A program made the translations under genes and the position numbers. From assembly GCA_016713405.1 (NCBI GenBank), contig JADJPF010000011.1, positions 1 to 64,000 on the forward strand: a DNA stretch of 64,000 nucleotides. Direction: 5' to 3'. Under the pieces are notes generated by a model. That model made no database searches. It was given only the letters and a program-made list of their open reading frames with translations, and was not told the DNA's origin. Each line of letters starts with the position of its first letter. The stretch's first letter is position 1. This document shows, piece after piece, positions 9,038 through 19,729 of the stretch. Origin of the DNA: Blastocatellia bacterium. Its GTDB lineage: Bacteria; Acidobacteriota; Blastocatellia; Chloracidobacteriales; JADJPF01.

Positions 9038-11793
9038 TTAAAAACTATCTTCAGTTAATTTTTGAGGCTTAGTTTTAGCTCTAAGTGTATTTATTTGTTC
9101 TAAAATAATGTTATAGCGAGATTTATTTCCTGTTTGCTGATAAAGCATTAAGGCTCGCTCAAAGTAATTAAGTGCTGCAATATAATCATTGCGGCTTTGT
9201 TGAAAATGTCCAGCAGCAACCAACACACGAACAATTAAAATTGCTTCTCCAAGTTTTTGTGCAAGCCTAACAGCAAGTTCCATCGATTCTTCAGCCTGTG
9301 CAACTGTGTCATATATTTTTAAATCAACAAACAAAATTAAATAATCACAATAATTAGAAGCTAATATTTTATTGTCTTCTGTTAAGTTTGTAGCTGAATC
9401 TAACAGATTTTCCAATTGAGGAAGCTTTTCTGTTAACTCTTGAGCTTTTTTAAGTTGCTGTTTAGCTAAATTTACTTCACCTGCACGCCAGGCGCGGTTA
9501 GCTGCAATGCTGCGATGACAAAAGGCTTGTTCTATATCTTTGGCTAACTCAAATTGTCTAGCTGCAAAAGCATTTAAGCTTTGTTCCTGCGAGAGTTCAG
9601 ACAAAATTTCTGCTGCAATTTTATGTTGGTTTTTACGCTCTATATCAGACCATTTTTCATAAAGCACTTGATAAAGTACATATTGAGTAAAACTGTAATA
9701 GTCGTCTTCTGTTGAACCCCTTCAGGGATACGAGCCTCTTTTATTAGCCCATAACGCAAACAATCATCCAGGATTTTTAAGAGCGTGTCTTCATCTAGTC
9801 CAACAAATTTTCTTAAAACTTCAAACCCAAAAGTTTCTCCTAAAATACTAGCTTTTTCCAGAACTTGACGCTTTTCTACAGGCAAAAAGCTTAAACGTAC
9901 TTCAATCAATCGTGCTACGGTTTCAGGTACTTTAATAGTCATCAAGCTATTTGTAATCCATTGTTGACCATCCCAGCTAATTTGGCTTTCTGAGAGCATT
10001 AAACGTAGCAAATTTGTTAAATAAAATGGGTTTCCTTCAGTTGCTGTTACTAGTTTAGTTATAGCTTCGTCTGAAATAACAATGGGTGAAAAAATCTTTT
10101 CTATTAGTTGTCGAACATCGCTAGCGGCTAGCGGCCCTAGGGCTAATCTTTGTAATTGACGCTGATTTGACATTCTATCTAACCAATTAGCTACCATATT
10201 TTCTGGACGTGCTAGCTCTTGGCTACGAGCAGTGAAAAGAAAAAGTATTTGCTTATAGGTTGCTATACTTGTTAAATATATTAAAAAATTAAGGTTAGCT
10301 TCGTCAGCTAAATGCAGGTCGTCCAAAGCAATTACTATTGGCTGTTTTTGTGATAGCTGCAAAAAAACTTGTGCTAGCAGTTCAGAAGATTTTTCTGAGC
10401 GATTTTCTACTTTAGGCTGAAATAGCGCGGCTGTTGGCATTTTAGACGAAATCTCTAAAATTTCTTCTTGCACATTTGCTGCAATTGAACCAAAAATTTC
10501 TTGGAATTTACTTGTATCTGATAATAGTTCTTGTAAATAAGGTTTTATATTTAGAAGTGACCAAAGAGGCGTTACATTGTTGGTAAATTGACCAAAAAAG
10601 CAAAGAGTTCCTGTTTCTTGAAACTCTTTTAGAGATTGACTTAAAAGTTGTGATTTACCAATTCCTGCATCACCAGCAATTAAGAGTGCAATAGCTTTTC
10701 CTTCGCTTGCTTGTTCATAAGCTTGACGTAGTTTAGCACGTTCTCTTTTACGTGCTACAAAATGCTCAAAAGATAGGGCTTGTTGTGTAGCTTGTTGGAG
10801 TTCTGTTTCTGGTGTAGGGCTACTTTTTTTATCTAGTGGTAGGGAAATAAACATTCCTACTGTGCGGCGCAAGTTACGTTTTGGAGCTTGTTTTAGTGCA
10901 GCAGCAAACTCGGTAATTGATTGAAAACGCGCTTGGGGATCTTTTTCCAACGCTTTCATTACAGCCGCTTCTATAAGTGGAGAAATATCAAAAACAATAT
11001 GATGAGGTGGCAAAGCTTTAGCATTTAATTGCTGATAAATTAGCTGCGTTTTGTTTGGAGTATCAAAAGGGGGGACGACCTGTTAGCATATGATAAAGAA
11101 TCGTTCCTAAAGCATAAATATCAGCACGAGCATCTATTTCAATGCTGCGAAATTGTTCTGGGGCTGTGTAATGTAGTGAGCCAATTAAAGCTCCTGAAGT
11201 AATGTTTTTTTAGTGCGTTCTTTTAATTTAACTAGCCCAAAATCAATAATTTTAGTTACTGTGTCGTTACCAATTTGAGACAGAAAAATATTAGAAGGTT
11301 TTAAGTCTCGATGAATCATTCCCCGACTATGAGCTTGGGTTAGAGCTTCGCAAACTTCTAAAGTAATTTTTACAGCTTCGTTTACAGTTATTTTGGTCTC
11401 AACTTTTAAGCGTTGGGCTAAAGTTTGCCCTTCTAAAAGCTCCATAACTATATAACAAAGCCCATTACTAGTAGTTGCAAAGTCGTAAACCGCTATAATA
11501 TTTGGGTGTTTTATACTTGCAGCAGCTAAAGCTTCACGGCGAAAACGTTCGCGGGCAACATTGCTTGTTAAAAGTTTAGGATTAAGTATTTTTATTGCTA
11601 CTGGACGTTGCAGTCCTTGTTGCTCAGCACGGTAAACGCTGCCCATTGAACCATGAGCTAAAAGATTAGTTAATTGGTAAGTATCATTAATTATTGTAGA
11701 AATGGGCAAAGAATAATGTAACTGCTCGCCATCGCCTGGGCAAATTTCTAAACTATCGTCATAACAACTACGGCATTGCTTACATTCTCTCAT
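9038..11793 (-). CDS. Ser/Thr kinase fused to AAA ATPase and TPR, three frameshifts
   Basis: One gene of about 918 codons is read in four pieces. The N-terminus (from ATG 11793) is a zinc-ribbon-like segment with C-x-x-C and a second Cys pair. A Hanks-type kinase follows: HGSMGSVY glycine loop, catalytic HRDLKPSN, DFG, then in another frame GSLHYTAPEQF and DIYALGTILY. Next comes an AAA/ORC-type ATPase with Walker A GDAGIGKSQ and Walker B IVIALDDLH, then TPR-like helices down to 9038. The shifts map to single-base runs: T7 at 11205-11211, G6 at 11069-11074 and C4 at 9717-9720; changing each by one restores the frame. This kinase-STAND-like layout is typical of signalling proteins in Acidobacteriota and Myxococcota. 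The input signal is unknown. Confidence 0.8.
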
Positions 11794-11897
11794 TCTTTTG
11801 CTCTTAAGTAATATTTGATAGTGTTTTTGAAGTAAACTTAATTGTTGGCTATTTTATAACTTATTTAGAGAGGAAAACAAAGTCATAAAATATAAGC

Positions 11898-12827
11898 CTA
11901 AGATGGACATATGCAACTTTGTTCAATATCTTTTAGTTTGATTTCAACACAATCAACTTGTTTTGCTGTGTTTGGAATTAAATAGTATTGAGAAATATTT
12001 TCCCAATCTTTATCTCTTAAAGTTACAATACCACTTAAAAAATAGCTCACCCAGGAATTTCCTATTTTGGAGCTAGCTGATTCTTGAGTCAATTTATTCA
12101 TAGAAATATTTGCATATTCATCATCAAGTTCAAACCCAAGGTAATTTCTGCCTAGTCTCCTAGCTGCAACTGCTGTAGTTCCTGTTCCTGAAAATGGATC
12201 AAATACAATATCTCCTTCATCCGTTGACATTAAAATAACACGTTCTAAAAGATGTAATGGAAGTTGACAAGGATGATCATCTCGATATTTGTTATGTTTA
12301 ACTCGGTGAATGTCTGTCCATACATCTGAAACAAGAGGCCCAAAAGGATGCAGAGCAGCTTTTTTACCTCCGTAATCTTTTTGTAGGTAATTACATTTTC
12401 GACAACGTTTATGTGGATATCTAATTTCATAAAACTTATTTTTCTTTGTATCTTTTGCATAATAAAGCATTCCATAATGTGAGGGTTGCAAGGTTTTTCC
12501 CATCGGCATAGTAGGTGCGTCCCAGCAAATCCAATGCTTAAAATCAGCTATTTTATTAAGCATAGAGGAATAATACGTCAGCCATTTTGGAATATTATGT
12601 AAGAAAATAGATCCTGTTGGTTTAGTTACACGCACTGTTTCTTTAATCCATTGTTCACACCAATCTAAATAATCTTGGATAATAAGGCTATCTTTATGGG
12701 AGTTATATTTTTTTTTTAGGTTAAATGGAGGATCTGCAAAAGTTATATCTACACTTTCATCAGGGATTAACTTAAATAATTCTATACAGTCGCCTTTTAT
12801 GATTTTATTAAGATATTTATCAATCAT
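11898..12827 (-). CDS. orphan DNA methyltransferase, beta-class (N6-A or N4-C)
   Basis: The 309-residue protein has catalytic motif IV D-P-P-F near residue 33 and the AdoMet-binding motif F-D-P-F-S-G-T-G-T-T near residue 215. Motif IV preceding motif I is the beta-class order. D-P-P-F or D-P-P-Y marks amino-methyltransferases; N6-adenine versus N4-cytosine cannot be told from this. A C-R-K-C pair near residue 150 lies in the target-recognition region. ATG 12827 has AGGAATT upstream. There is no endonuclease gene beside it: it lies between two kinases on the same strand and 27 bases past the end of the upstream kinase gene. It may act in regulation or as a solitary modification enzyme. Confidence 0.85.
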   Translation of the reverse strand: MIDKYLNKIIKGDCIELFKLIPDESVDITFADPPFNLKKKYNSHKDSLIIQDYLDWCEQWIKETVRVTKPTGSIFLHNIPKWLTYYSSMLNKIADFKHWICWDAPTMPMGKTLQPSHYGMLYYAKDTKKNKFYEIRYPHKRCRKCNYLQKDYGGKKAALHPFGPLVSDVWTDIHRVKHNKYRDDHPCQLPLHLLERVILMSTDEGDIVFDPFSGTGTTAVAARRLGRNYLGFELDDEYANISMNKLTQESASSKIGNSWVSYFLSGIVTLRDKDWENISQYYLIPNTAKQVDCVEIKLKDIEQSCICPS

Positions 12828-12854
12828 TTTGGAAATTCCTTAATTAAGGAAGTT

Positions 12855-14798
12855 TTAAATCATTATATCGTTTGGGGAAAAGGTCTTTTCTCCTCCTGCT
12901 TGACGAGCTTTTAGGTAAAAAAGCGCGTAACCTATTCCAATTATTGGACAAAGTAGAGTACAAATAACAATACTTAAAATAATTCCTAAAGAAACAGTAG
13001 TTATTTCAATGGCAATATCTGAGGAAGTACGGCTATAGCTTATATGGTTAATAAATGACCAACCCAGCATAATTGCTAAAATTGAGACATTTATCATTAC
13101 AAATACAAATAAAGGAAAAATTTTTCCTATACTACCTTCTAGTTTTTCTACTAAAGCTTTAGAGCGATCCAAAGCAGCTTGACCTTCTAGGTTTTCCCAA
13201 AGCGTGACGGGAGAATAAAGCCATTTTCCCGCTAAAAAGTCTTTTCTAAGTGTTAAGCCTGTTATAGTTATTAAAATTAAAGTTATTACCCAATAAGCCC
13301 AAGTATTAGGGTTTATTGGCAAAGAAGAATTAACTATTATAGGAATTGCAACATAAAGGAAAAAGGCTCTGTGCGCAACTAAAGAACTGATAACAAACGC
13401 CTTAAATCTTTGCCTAAAAGCCTGATAAACAACCTTTTCATCAAAAGCAATTGCAGGATATTCAATAAAATGTGCCACCATTCGCACAATTAAACTACCT
13501 GTAACCGCATTGTTAATAATTTGTGCTAGATAAAAGAAAATAATAATAGCAAGAATTATTTCAAGCCTATGAAATGCTGGAATTAGCATTCCCATAAAAA
13601 ATGCTACAATCCCAAATATCATTGGGCTATAACCAAGAAAAGCTACACGAACAAAAGGAAAAAAATGCTCGCTATATAAACTAATTGCCTGACGCAAGAA
13701 TGCACTTTCCCCACTAGCGTTGGCTCGAAATGCTGCTGCAAATGCCATTGCATCGGGCGGACGATCTTTTGGATCTTTTGCCAATGCTGACATAACTAAA
13801 TTGGCTATGGGTTCAGAAATTAAAATATTTTTTTGTTGTAATGGTGGTGGTGGGGTAGTTGTATGATGAACCACTAAAGTATAAATATTACCTTGAAAAG
13901 GGGTTTCACCTGCTAGCATTTGGTAAATAATGACACCAAGGCTATAAATATCTGATCGTCCATCTAAGTTTTGTTCTCCGCTACATTGTTCAGGCGACAT
14001 ATAAAGCGGTGTTCCAAGCACATCCCCAACTTGTGTAAGGCTATTATCAGCATTAGTGCTATTGCTATCATTACTAGCTGTCAAGCGAGGCTGAATAATT
14101 TTTGTCTCGCTTTCGTGAGAATCTTCTTTTTCATTTTTCTGGGGTTGAAGCGTAATTTCATTGGCAAGGGTTACGGATTCGGTTAAAGAAGTATTAACTA
14201 AAGTTTTGGAAGAAGTTTTAAGAGATATTTTAATAGGATTTTTTTCTCTAGGTTTATTTATTATTCCTGCTGGTATATTGGGCCGTAGTTTAGCTAGTCC
14301 AAAGTCTAAGATTTTGACATTGTAGCCACCGCGTCCATTTGGTTCTAACCAAATATTATCAGGCTTTAAGTCTCGGTGAATTATTCCTTGAAGGTGTGCT
14401 GTATGAATTGCCAAACAAATTTGCTCAACTATATCAGTAATAAGCTCTAGGGGTAGCTTTCCTTTTTGTTTAATTAAATTACCTAAATTACTACCATTTA
14501 GATATTCCATCACCATATAAGCAAGTGTGTCATCTCGAAAGGTTGTAAAACCAAAATCACTAATATTTACAACGTTTGGATGGCGAAGTAGTCCCATAGC
14601 TTCAGCCTCACGCTTAAAACGCTCTACAAAGCTAGTATTGCTCATAAATTGAGGCGTAATAACTTTAAGCGCGACTAATCGCTTTGTCCCAAGATGAGTA
14701 GCTAGATAGACAGCCCCCATTCCACCTTGACCAAGTTGCTTGTCTATACGATATTTCCCATCTAATACTTCATCTATAAGCTGTAAGGAATTAAACAT
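12855..14798 (-). CDS. membrane Ser/Thr protein kinase
   Basis: A 647-residue Hanks-type kinase. The glycine loop GQGGMGAVY is at about residues 23-31, the catalytic loop HRDLKPDN at about 140 and the metal-binding D-F-G-L-A-K at about 165. The P+1 region (GTPLYMSPEQ) comes only about 100 residues later, so the activation segment carries a long Ser/Thr/Asn-rich insert. Kinase subdomains end near residue 365 (KDPKDRPPDAMAF). Residues of about 385-630 contain roughly six hydrophobic helices, so the kinase is cytoplasmic and anchored by a polytopic C-terminal domain rather than the common single helix plus sensor. It probably phosphorylates Ser/Thr on unknown targets. It is divergent from the TonB-dependent receptor gene, with about 150 bases between their starts. 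Confidence 0.85.
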   Translation of the reverse strand: MFNSLQLIDEVLDGKYRIDKQLGQGGMGAVYLATHLGTKRLVALKVITPQFMSNTSFVERFKREAEAMGLLRHPNVVNISDFGFTTFRDDTLAYMVMEYLNGSNLGNLIKQKGKLPLELITDIVEQICLAIHTAHLQGIIHRDLKPDNIWLEPNGRGGYNVKILDFGLAKLRPNIPAGIINKPREKNPIKISLKTSSKTLVNTSLTESVTLANEITLQPQKNEKEDSHESETKIIQPRLTASNDSNSTNADNSLTQVGDVLGTPLYMSPEQCSGEQNLDGRSDIYSLGVIIYQMLAGETPFQGNIYTLVVHHTTTPPPPLQQKNILISEPIANLVMSALAKDPKDRPPDAMAFAAAFRANASGESAFLRQAISLYSEHFFPFVRVAFLGYSPMIFGIVAFFMGMLIPAFHRLEIILAIIIFFYLAQIINNAVTGSLIVRMVAHFIEYPAIAFDEKVVYQAFRQRFKAFVISSLVAHRAFFLYVAIPIIVNSSLPINPNTWAYWVITLILITITGLTLRKDFLAGKWLYSPVTLWENLEGQAALDRSKALVEKLEGSIGKIFPLFVFVMINVSILAIMLGWSFINHISYSRTSSDIAIEITTVSLGIILSIVICTLLCPIIGIGYALFYLKARQAGGEKTFSPNDIMI

Positions 14799-14949
14799 AA
14801 TTAGTTGATTTGATTAAATAAAAATGCACTTAATAAAATATAAATAGTATACTTTTATGTGTTAGGGCTGCAAATTTTATGTCAGTCTTTTTCTAAATTA
14901 AAATATAATTCTTTTAGCTAATCATTAAATCAGCTAAAGAATAACTACA

Positions 14950-17900
14950 ATGTTTACTAGATTATACAAACCGTTAATTAAATTAAGCTTTGCCATTTCC
15001 TTACTACTAATTGCTGATACTGCTGCTTTAGCTCAATCATCAGGAGCAACTTCTGGAGCCATTACAGGAGTAATAAAAGATAGTCAAGGAGCAGTAATTA
15101 GTAATGCACTAATCTCTATTGAAAAAGAAGACACTAATTTAGTATTTTCTACTAATTCATCTAACAGTGGGGTTTATCAAGCAACACAACTACCACCAGG
15201 TACTTATAAACTTAGTGTAACATCAACAGGTTTTTCAACTGCTACAACAACATTAATTTTAACTGTTGGGACTACAGCACTTGTTGACATTGAGCTAGAA
15301 CCAGGCAATACATCAGATTTTATTACAGTTAATAGCGAAACACTTGCTACTGTACGCACAGAAAGCAGTACAAATATAACTGGAGAAAAATTAGTAGTTT
15401 GCCAATTAACCAACGAAATTACTTAGACTTTACTTTAACAGTTGCTAGAGCGGTGATGGATAGAATCCCTCCTAATGGAACAACAGCGACTTCAGGAATT
15501 TCTTTTAATGGTCAAACTGCAAGAGGAAATAACTTTACTATTGATGGAATAAGCAATAATGATATCCCTAATGGTGCAGTACGTACAACTTTTAGCCAGG
15601 AAGCAATACAAGAATTTCAAGTTGTGTCTGATGGTTATTCTGCTGAATTTGGCCGGGCAATTGGAGGAATAATCAATATTGTTACTAAAACAGGTAGCAA
15701 TGATTTTCATGGCAGTGTATTTGGCTTTTTTCGCAATAACAAAATTAGTGCTAGAGAAGTGTTTACTGCTAAAAAAGTGCCTTTTCGCCAATATCAAAAC
15801 GGTTTTACTTTTAGCGGCCCGCTTAAAAAAGACAAAGCTTTTTTCTTTATTTCATTTGAGCGGCTTTCTGTTAAACAAAATACAATTGTGTCAATTAGTG
15901 ATCAAGTTGTAGCCTCAGCACGTCGCCAAGGATATCCCCTTAGCAATGGAGCAATCCCTTTTTCTATTGGAAATAGCCTAGTTTTAGCACGTAGCGATAT
16001 CAACCTTTCACCTTTTAACCGTCTAGCCGTCCGTTTTAATGGAGGCTATAAATATAATGGTAGTTTTGAAACAGGTGGAGACGTACTTGGCGGCTTTGTT
16101 AGTGAAACCTCTAGCGGCATTCAACGCTTAGATGATTATAGTTTTGCTGCTAATAATATTTACACAAATACAAACCTTAATTTTGTTAATGAAGCACGAT
16201 TTCTTTATGGCCGACTAACTCAAAAAGTTGATCCTGTGGATGTTAATAATCCTGCTACTCAACTTATTACTGATCAAGGACGTGCAATTTTTGGCCGTAA
16301 TATTGTTTTACCACAACCTAGCGATGGACGTTTTTTTCAGCTTGTTGATACTGTTTCATTAATTCGAGATCGCCATCAAATTAAATTTGGAGGAGATTTT
16401 TCATTTTTTAATACCATTGGAGATAAAACAGACTTACAACTTCTTAAAGGCGGTTTAGCCGTCTTTGCTCCAATAGACTTTGCTCAAGCTTCAGGTATTC
16501 CAGGACTTCCATTTTTTGATGGGCTAGCAACTTTTGACCCTACAGTTAGATCTAGTGTGCAAAATAATTTCTTGACTGCCTTTTCTGGTTTGTTGCCAGG
16601 TTTATTTCCTGTTTTCCTGCTAATTTACCTTTAACAAGTTTAGCTTTACCAGCAGTTTTTATTCAAGGTTTTGGAAACAGTAATGTTTCAACTCAAACAA
16701 AACTTTTTTCTACCTTTATTCAAGATGATTTTAGATTGAAAGAAAATTTACTTGTAAAATTAGGCTTGCGTTATGATTTTTCTCGTGTGACTGCTATTCC
16801 AAACAATAATGGCAACTTTAGTCCTCGTATTGCTATTGCTTTTAGTCCACAAAAATTTCCTAAATTACAAATTCGTGCTAATTATGGGATATTTTTTGGC
16901 TCTCCTGTAGTTGCAAATGGTGTGACGGCTACTTTATTTCGTAATAGCTATAAAGTTGTTGTGTTTCCTTTTCCTTTTTCAATAATTCCTTTTTCTTTGC
17001 CTAATCATCGTTTTGCTGATTCTCAAAATATTCCTTCAACAGTTCCTTTTATAGCTCAACTTAGCCAAACATTTAATTTTCAACCTGATTATAGCAATGC
17101 CTACACTCAACAAGCAGGCTTAAGCAGTTATTACAGACTTAATAATAATACTGCTATTGAGCTAAGTTATATCTATGTTCGAGGTGCTAAATTAACTGGC
17201 TCACGAAATATTAACCCTATAGTTAGACCTATTGCTAATGACCCTATGACAAGTGCAATTATAGGCCGCAATGATCCAAGTCAAGGCGACATAATCCAAT
17301 TTCAATCAGCTTTTGATAGCTATTACCATGCTGGAACTATTTCTTTAGAACGTAGGCTAATTAAAAACTTTAATTTTTTAGCAAGTTATACATTTTCTAA
17401 ATCTATTGATAATGTAGTTGACAGCATACGCCCTGATATTCAACCACCAAATAACCCATTAAAACCAGGGGATGAGCGAAGTTTATCACTTCAAGACTTA
17501 CGACATCGTTTTGTTGCTTCTGCGACGGTTGATTTTAATGACAGTCGTTATAAAATTTTACATGATTTTCAAGTTTCTACCATAATTACTTTAGAATCAG
17601 GCCATCCTTATAATTTATTAGCTGGCATAGATTTAGACCAAAATGGAGATAACCCGGCTGGAGATCGTCCTAATGGCATAAGTCGTAATGCTGGTATTAC
17701 ACCTGGTTTTTACAATGTTAACTTTAGGCTAACTCGTAGCTTACAAATTAGTGAAAAATACCGCTTACAAGGCTTTTTAGAGGTATTTAATCTATTTAAT
17801 ACTGTAAATATTAACCAAGTAAATAATGTCTTTTTTCCTGATGCTCAAGGCAATTTTAATCTACCACGTCAAGAAAATGGACGTTTTGTTGCACCAAGGG

Positions 17901-17962
17901 AAGGTTTTCAAAGTGCTTTTGCTCCTCGTCAATTTCAACTTGGTTTTAGATTTAATTTCTAA
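14950..17962 (+). CDS. TonB-dependent (Oar-like) receptor, two frameshifts
   Basis: An outer-membrane receptor of about 1004 codons in three frames. A signal peptide (LSFAISLLLIADTAALAQ) is followed by a carboxypeptidase-regulatory-like beta domain (GAITGVIKDSQGAVISNA), a plug (NFTIDGISNNDIPNG, FSAEFGR-like SAEFGRAIGGIINIVTK) and a long barrel ending in an aromatic-terminated strand, FQLGFRFNF. Such Oar-like proteins import large substrates or anchor surface structures with TonB energy; the ligand is unknown. Breaks lie in T runs at 15398-15400 and 16612-16615; one added T in each restores LPINQRNYLDF and FPVFPANLPLTS. The barrel is on the short side for the family. A strong hairpin terminator follows. 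Confidence 0.88.
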
Positions 17963-17973
17963 ATTTCTAGTAA

Positions 17974-18004
17974 GAGCTAATAACAACGTTGTTATTAGCT
18001 TTTT
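17974..18004 (+). terminator. intrinsic terminator after the TonB receptor
   Basis: A perfect 12-bp palindrome, GCTAATAACAAC (17976-17987) with GTTGTTATTAGC (17988-17999), is followed directly by a T tract. The loop must open a few central bases. It lies 13 bases after the receptor stop codon. Confidence 0.8.
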
Positions 18005-18032
18005 GTAATTATGAATAAGGAGAATAATTTAA

Positions 18033-18476
18033 GTGAGTCAAACAGAACATTTCTATCAAGTGGATCTTAGTTGGTTAGCAGGAAAAGAGGGTCAACTAAG
18101 TTCTGGTACTTTACCGCCAATTATGGCTTCCTCTCCACCTGAATTTAACGGTAAAGACGGGATTTGGACACCAGAACATCTTTTTTTAGCATCAATTAAT
18201 TCCTGTTTTATGCTAACTTTTCTAGCAATTGCAGAAATTTCAAAACTAGAATTTATTAGTTTTAATTGTCAAGCAAATGGAAAGCTAGAAAGACCTGCTG
18301 GAGCTAAAACTTTTGAATTTACAGAAGTAACACTTACTCCAAAAGTAGTATTAAAAAATATTGAGGATAAAACAAAAACTGAGAAGATTTTAGAAAAATC
18401 AGAGAGAAATTGCTTTATTTCTAATTCAATTAAATGTGCTATTAAACTTGTTGCAGAAATTTCTGCTGGAAATTAA
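18033..18476 (+). CDS. OsmC-family peroxiredoxin-like protein
   Basis: A 147-residue protein opening with GTG 18033, 10 or so bases after AAGGAG. It contains the first OsmC catalytic Cys region (L-A-S-I-N-S-C-F-M-L-T-F) near residue 59 and the second Cys in R-N-C-F-I-S-N-S near residue 131, as expected for the two-cysteine peroxidatic site that reduces organic hydroperoxides. The segment PPEFNGKDGIWTPEHLFLA matches the YhfA/OsmC pattern. It is cytoplasmic with no signal peptide. It stands alone between two terminators. Whether it is Ohr-like or OsmC-like in substrate is not visible. Confidence 0.88.
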   Translation: MSQTEHFYQVDLSWLAGKEGQLSSGTLPPIMASSPPEFNGKDGIWTPEHLFLASINSCFMLTFLAIAEISKLEFISFNCQANGKLERPAGAKTFEFTEVTLTPKVVLKNIEDKTKTEKILEKSERNCFISNSIKCAIKLVAEISAGN

Positions 18477-18490
18477 TCAAGAGTTTATTT

Positions 18491-18537
18491 TTGAGCTAAC
18501 TAAAAACTACCTTTTTCTAAGTTTTTAGTTAGCTCAA
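18491..18537. terminator. bidirectional terminator between osmC-like and Uma2 genes
   Basis: A 17-bp perfect stem, TTGAGCTAACTAAAAAC (18491-18507) with its complement at 18521-18537, has a 13-base loop. The two flanking genes converge here. T-rich sequence follows on the plus side and A/T-rich sequence on the other, so it can serve both. Confidence 0.75.
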
Positions 18538-18539
18538 GT

Positions 18540-19100
18540 TTATTTTTGTTTTAATAAAAGTTTAGCTACAGGATAAGAGAATCCTTTAACTACATCATCT
18601 AAAACTAAAGTGTCTGATTCTGTTAGGGTTATGTCATTAGAATTAGGGCGAAAAACATTAATAGCTTGTTTATTTGGATTAATTGTAATAACAACTAAAA
18701 CACCAAAATCAAGCCAAGCCTTAACTTTTCTTTGCACTTTTTTTGGATAATCATCAGGTGAAGTAACTTCAACAACTAAATCTGGTGCAACTGTAGAATA
18801 TTTATCAACTAACTCTTCTTCTTTAAGACGACTTTTCCTAGTAAAACTAACGTCAGGTGCTATTACAGTGTCAGGATTGGATTTGAGTTTATAACCTGTT
18901 TCTGCACCACAAACTATACCCAAATCATTTTCATAAACATAGTAACCAAAATAACTTGTAAATCTGCCAATAGCAGCACCATGTTTTTCACCTGCTGGGG
19001 ACATTTGTTTAAGTTCTCCTTCGATTAATTCATATCTAAACCCATCTCCATGAAGTTTTAACAATTCATCTGCTGTCATTAAAGTTTTTACTGTTGACAT
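18540..19100 (-). CDS. Uma2-family (PD-(D/E)XK fold) protein
   Basis: The start chosen is ATG 19100 (M-S-T-V-K-T-L-M-T), preceded by AGGGGATTTT, not the longer frame opening at 19157. The domain matches Uma2: YELIEGELKQMSPAG, a central I-A-P-D-V-S-F with the acidic ligand, then L-V-V-E-V-T-S-P-D-D as the E-x-K-like core and KVQRKVKAWLDFGV. These proteins have a restriction-endonuclease-like fold and are abundant in cyanobacteria and Acidobacteriota; their biological role is mostly unknown and they may be mobile or domesticated nucleases. Length (186 residues) is typical. It lies 46 bases after the hemerythrin gene on the same strand. Confidence 0.85.
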   Translation of the reverse strand: MSTVKTLMTADELLKLHGDGFRYELIEGELKQMSPAGEKHGAAIGRFTSYFGYYVYENDLGIVCGAETGYKLKSNPDTVIAPDVSFTRKSRLKEEELVDKYSTVAPDLVVEVTSPDDYPKKVQRKVKAWLDFGVLVVITINPNKQAINVFRPNSNDITLTESDTLVLDDVVKGFSYPVAKLLLKQK

Positions 19101-19146
19101 AAAATCCCCTTTTTTAGAGCTAATATTAGGGTTAAGAAAAGTTAGT

Positions 19147-19581
19147 TTATTTTTCACTTAAGCCATCAATTAATGGATAAAGTTCTTTGTCTTCGGTTTC
19201 AATTCTTGTTAAAAGAGCATTTAATATTTCATTTGTATCTTTAATAAAATCTGTTAAGTTGTTTTTAATCTTTGTTTTATCTAGCCAGTTTTCCATATAA
19301 AAATTAAATTTAGGTAAAAGTCCACCAATATCATGTTTATATTTTGTGGCTAGGCTACTAATAGTGCTATCACTAGAGATCATTAGCCGAGGGTATATTT
19401 CTCTATCTTCTAATCCTACGTGTTCACGCACTTTTCCAGCTAAGATTCTTAAAGAAATGCTAATATCATCTATATTTTGAGAATCTTTATTAATTGAATT
19501 AAGTATTTTTGTAGCCATATCTATAACAATTCTATGTTGGTGTTTAAGTGTTTCTATAATTTGCGGATTTACAATTGACAT
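19147..19581 (-). CDS. hemerythrin-domain protein
   Basis: A four-helix bundle of about 144 residues. The start is taken at ATG 19581 (M-S-I-V-N-P), because GGGAGGGG lies immediately upstream and would be coding if the earlier ATG at 19593 were used. Iron-ligand candidates are LKHQHRIVIDM, VREHVGLEDREIYP (the H-x-x-x-E pattern) and IETEDKELYPL. Such proteins bind a non-haem di-iron centre and serve in O2, NO or redox sensing or iron-sulfur repair. It is divergent from a second hemerythrin gene 148 bases away, so the two may share a control region. Confidence 0.8.
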   Translation of the reverse strand: MSIVNPQIIETLKHQHRIVIDMATKILNSINKDSQNIDDISISLRILAGKVREHVGLEDREIYPRLMISSDSTISSLATKYKHDIGGLLPKFNFYMENWLDKTKIKNNLTDFIKDTNEILNALLTRIETEDKELYPLIDGLSEK

Positions 19582-19729
19582 AGCCCCTCCCATTTATAAA
19601 ACTTAAAAGATTATTTCTAATAATTAGCTTGGAAGTAATATTAAATAATAAATCTATTAAATAAAACCCTACTAAATAGAAAGTGTGCTTAATTTTAGCT
19701 ATTTAGTAAACTAGTAGAAAGGAAAAGTA

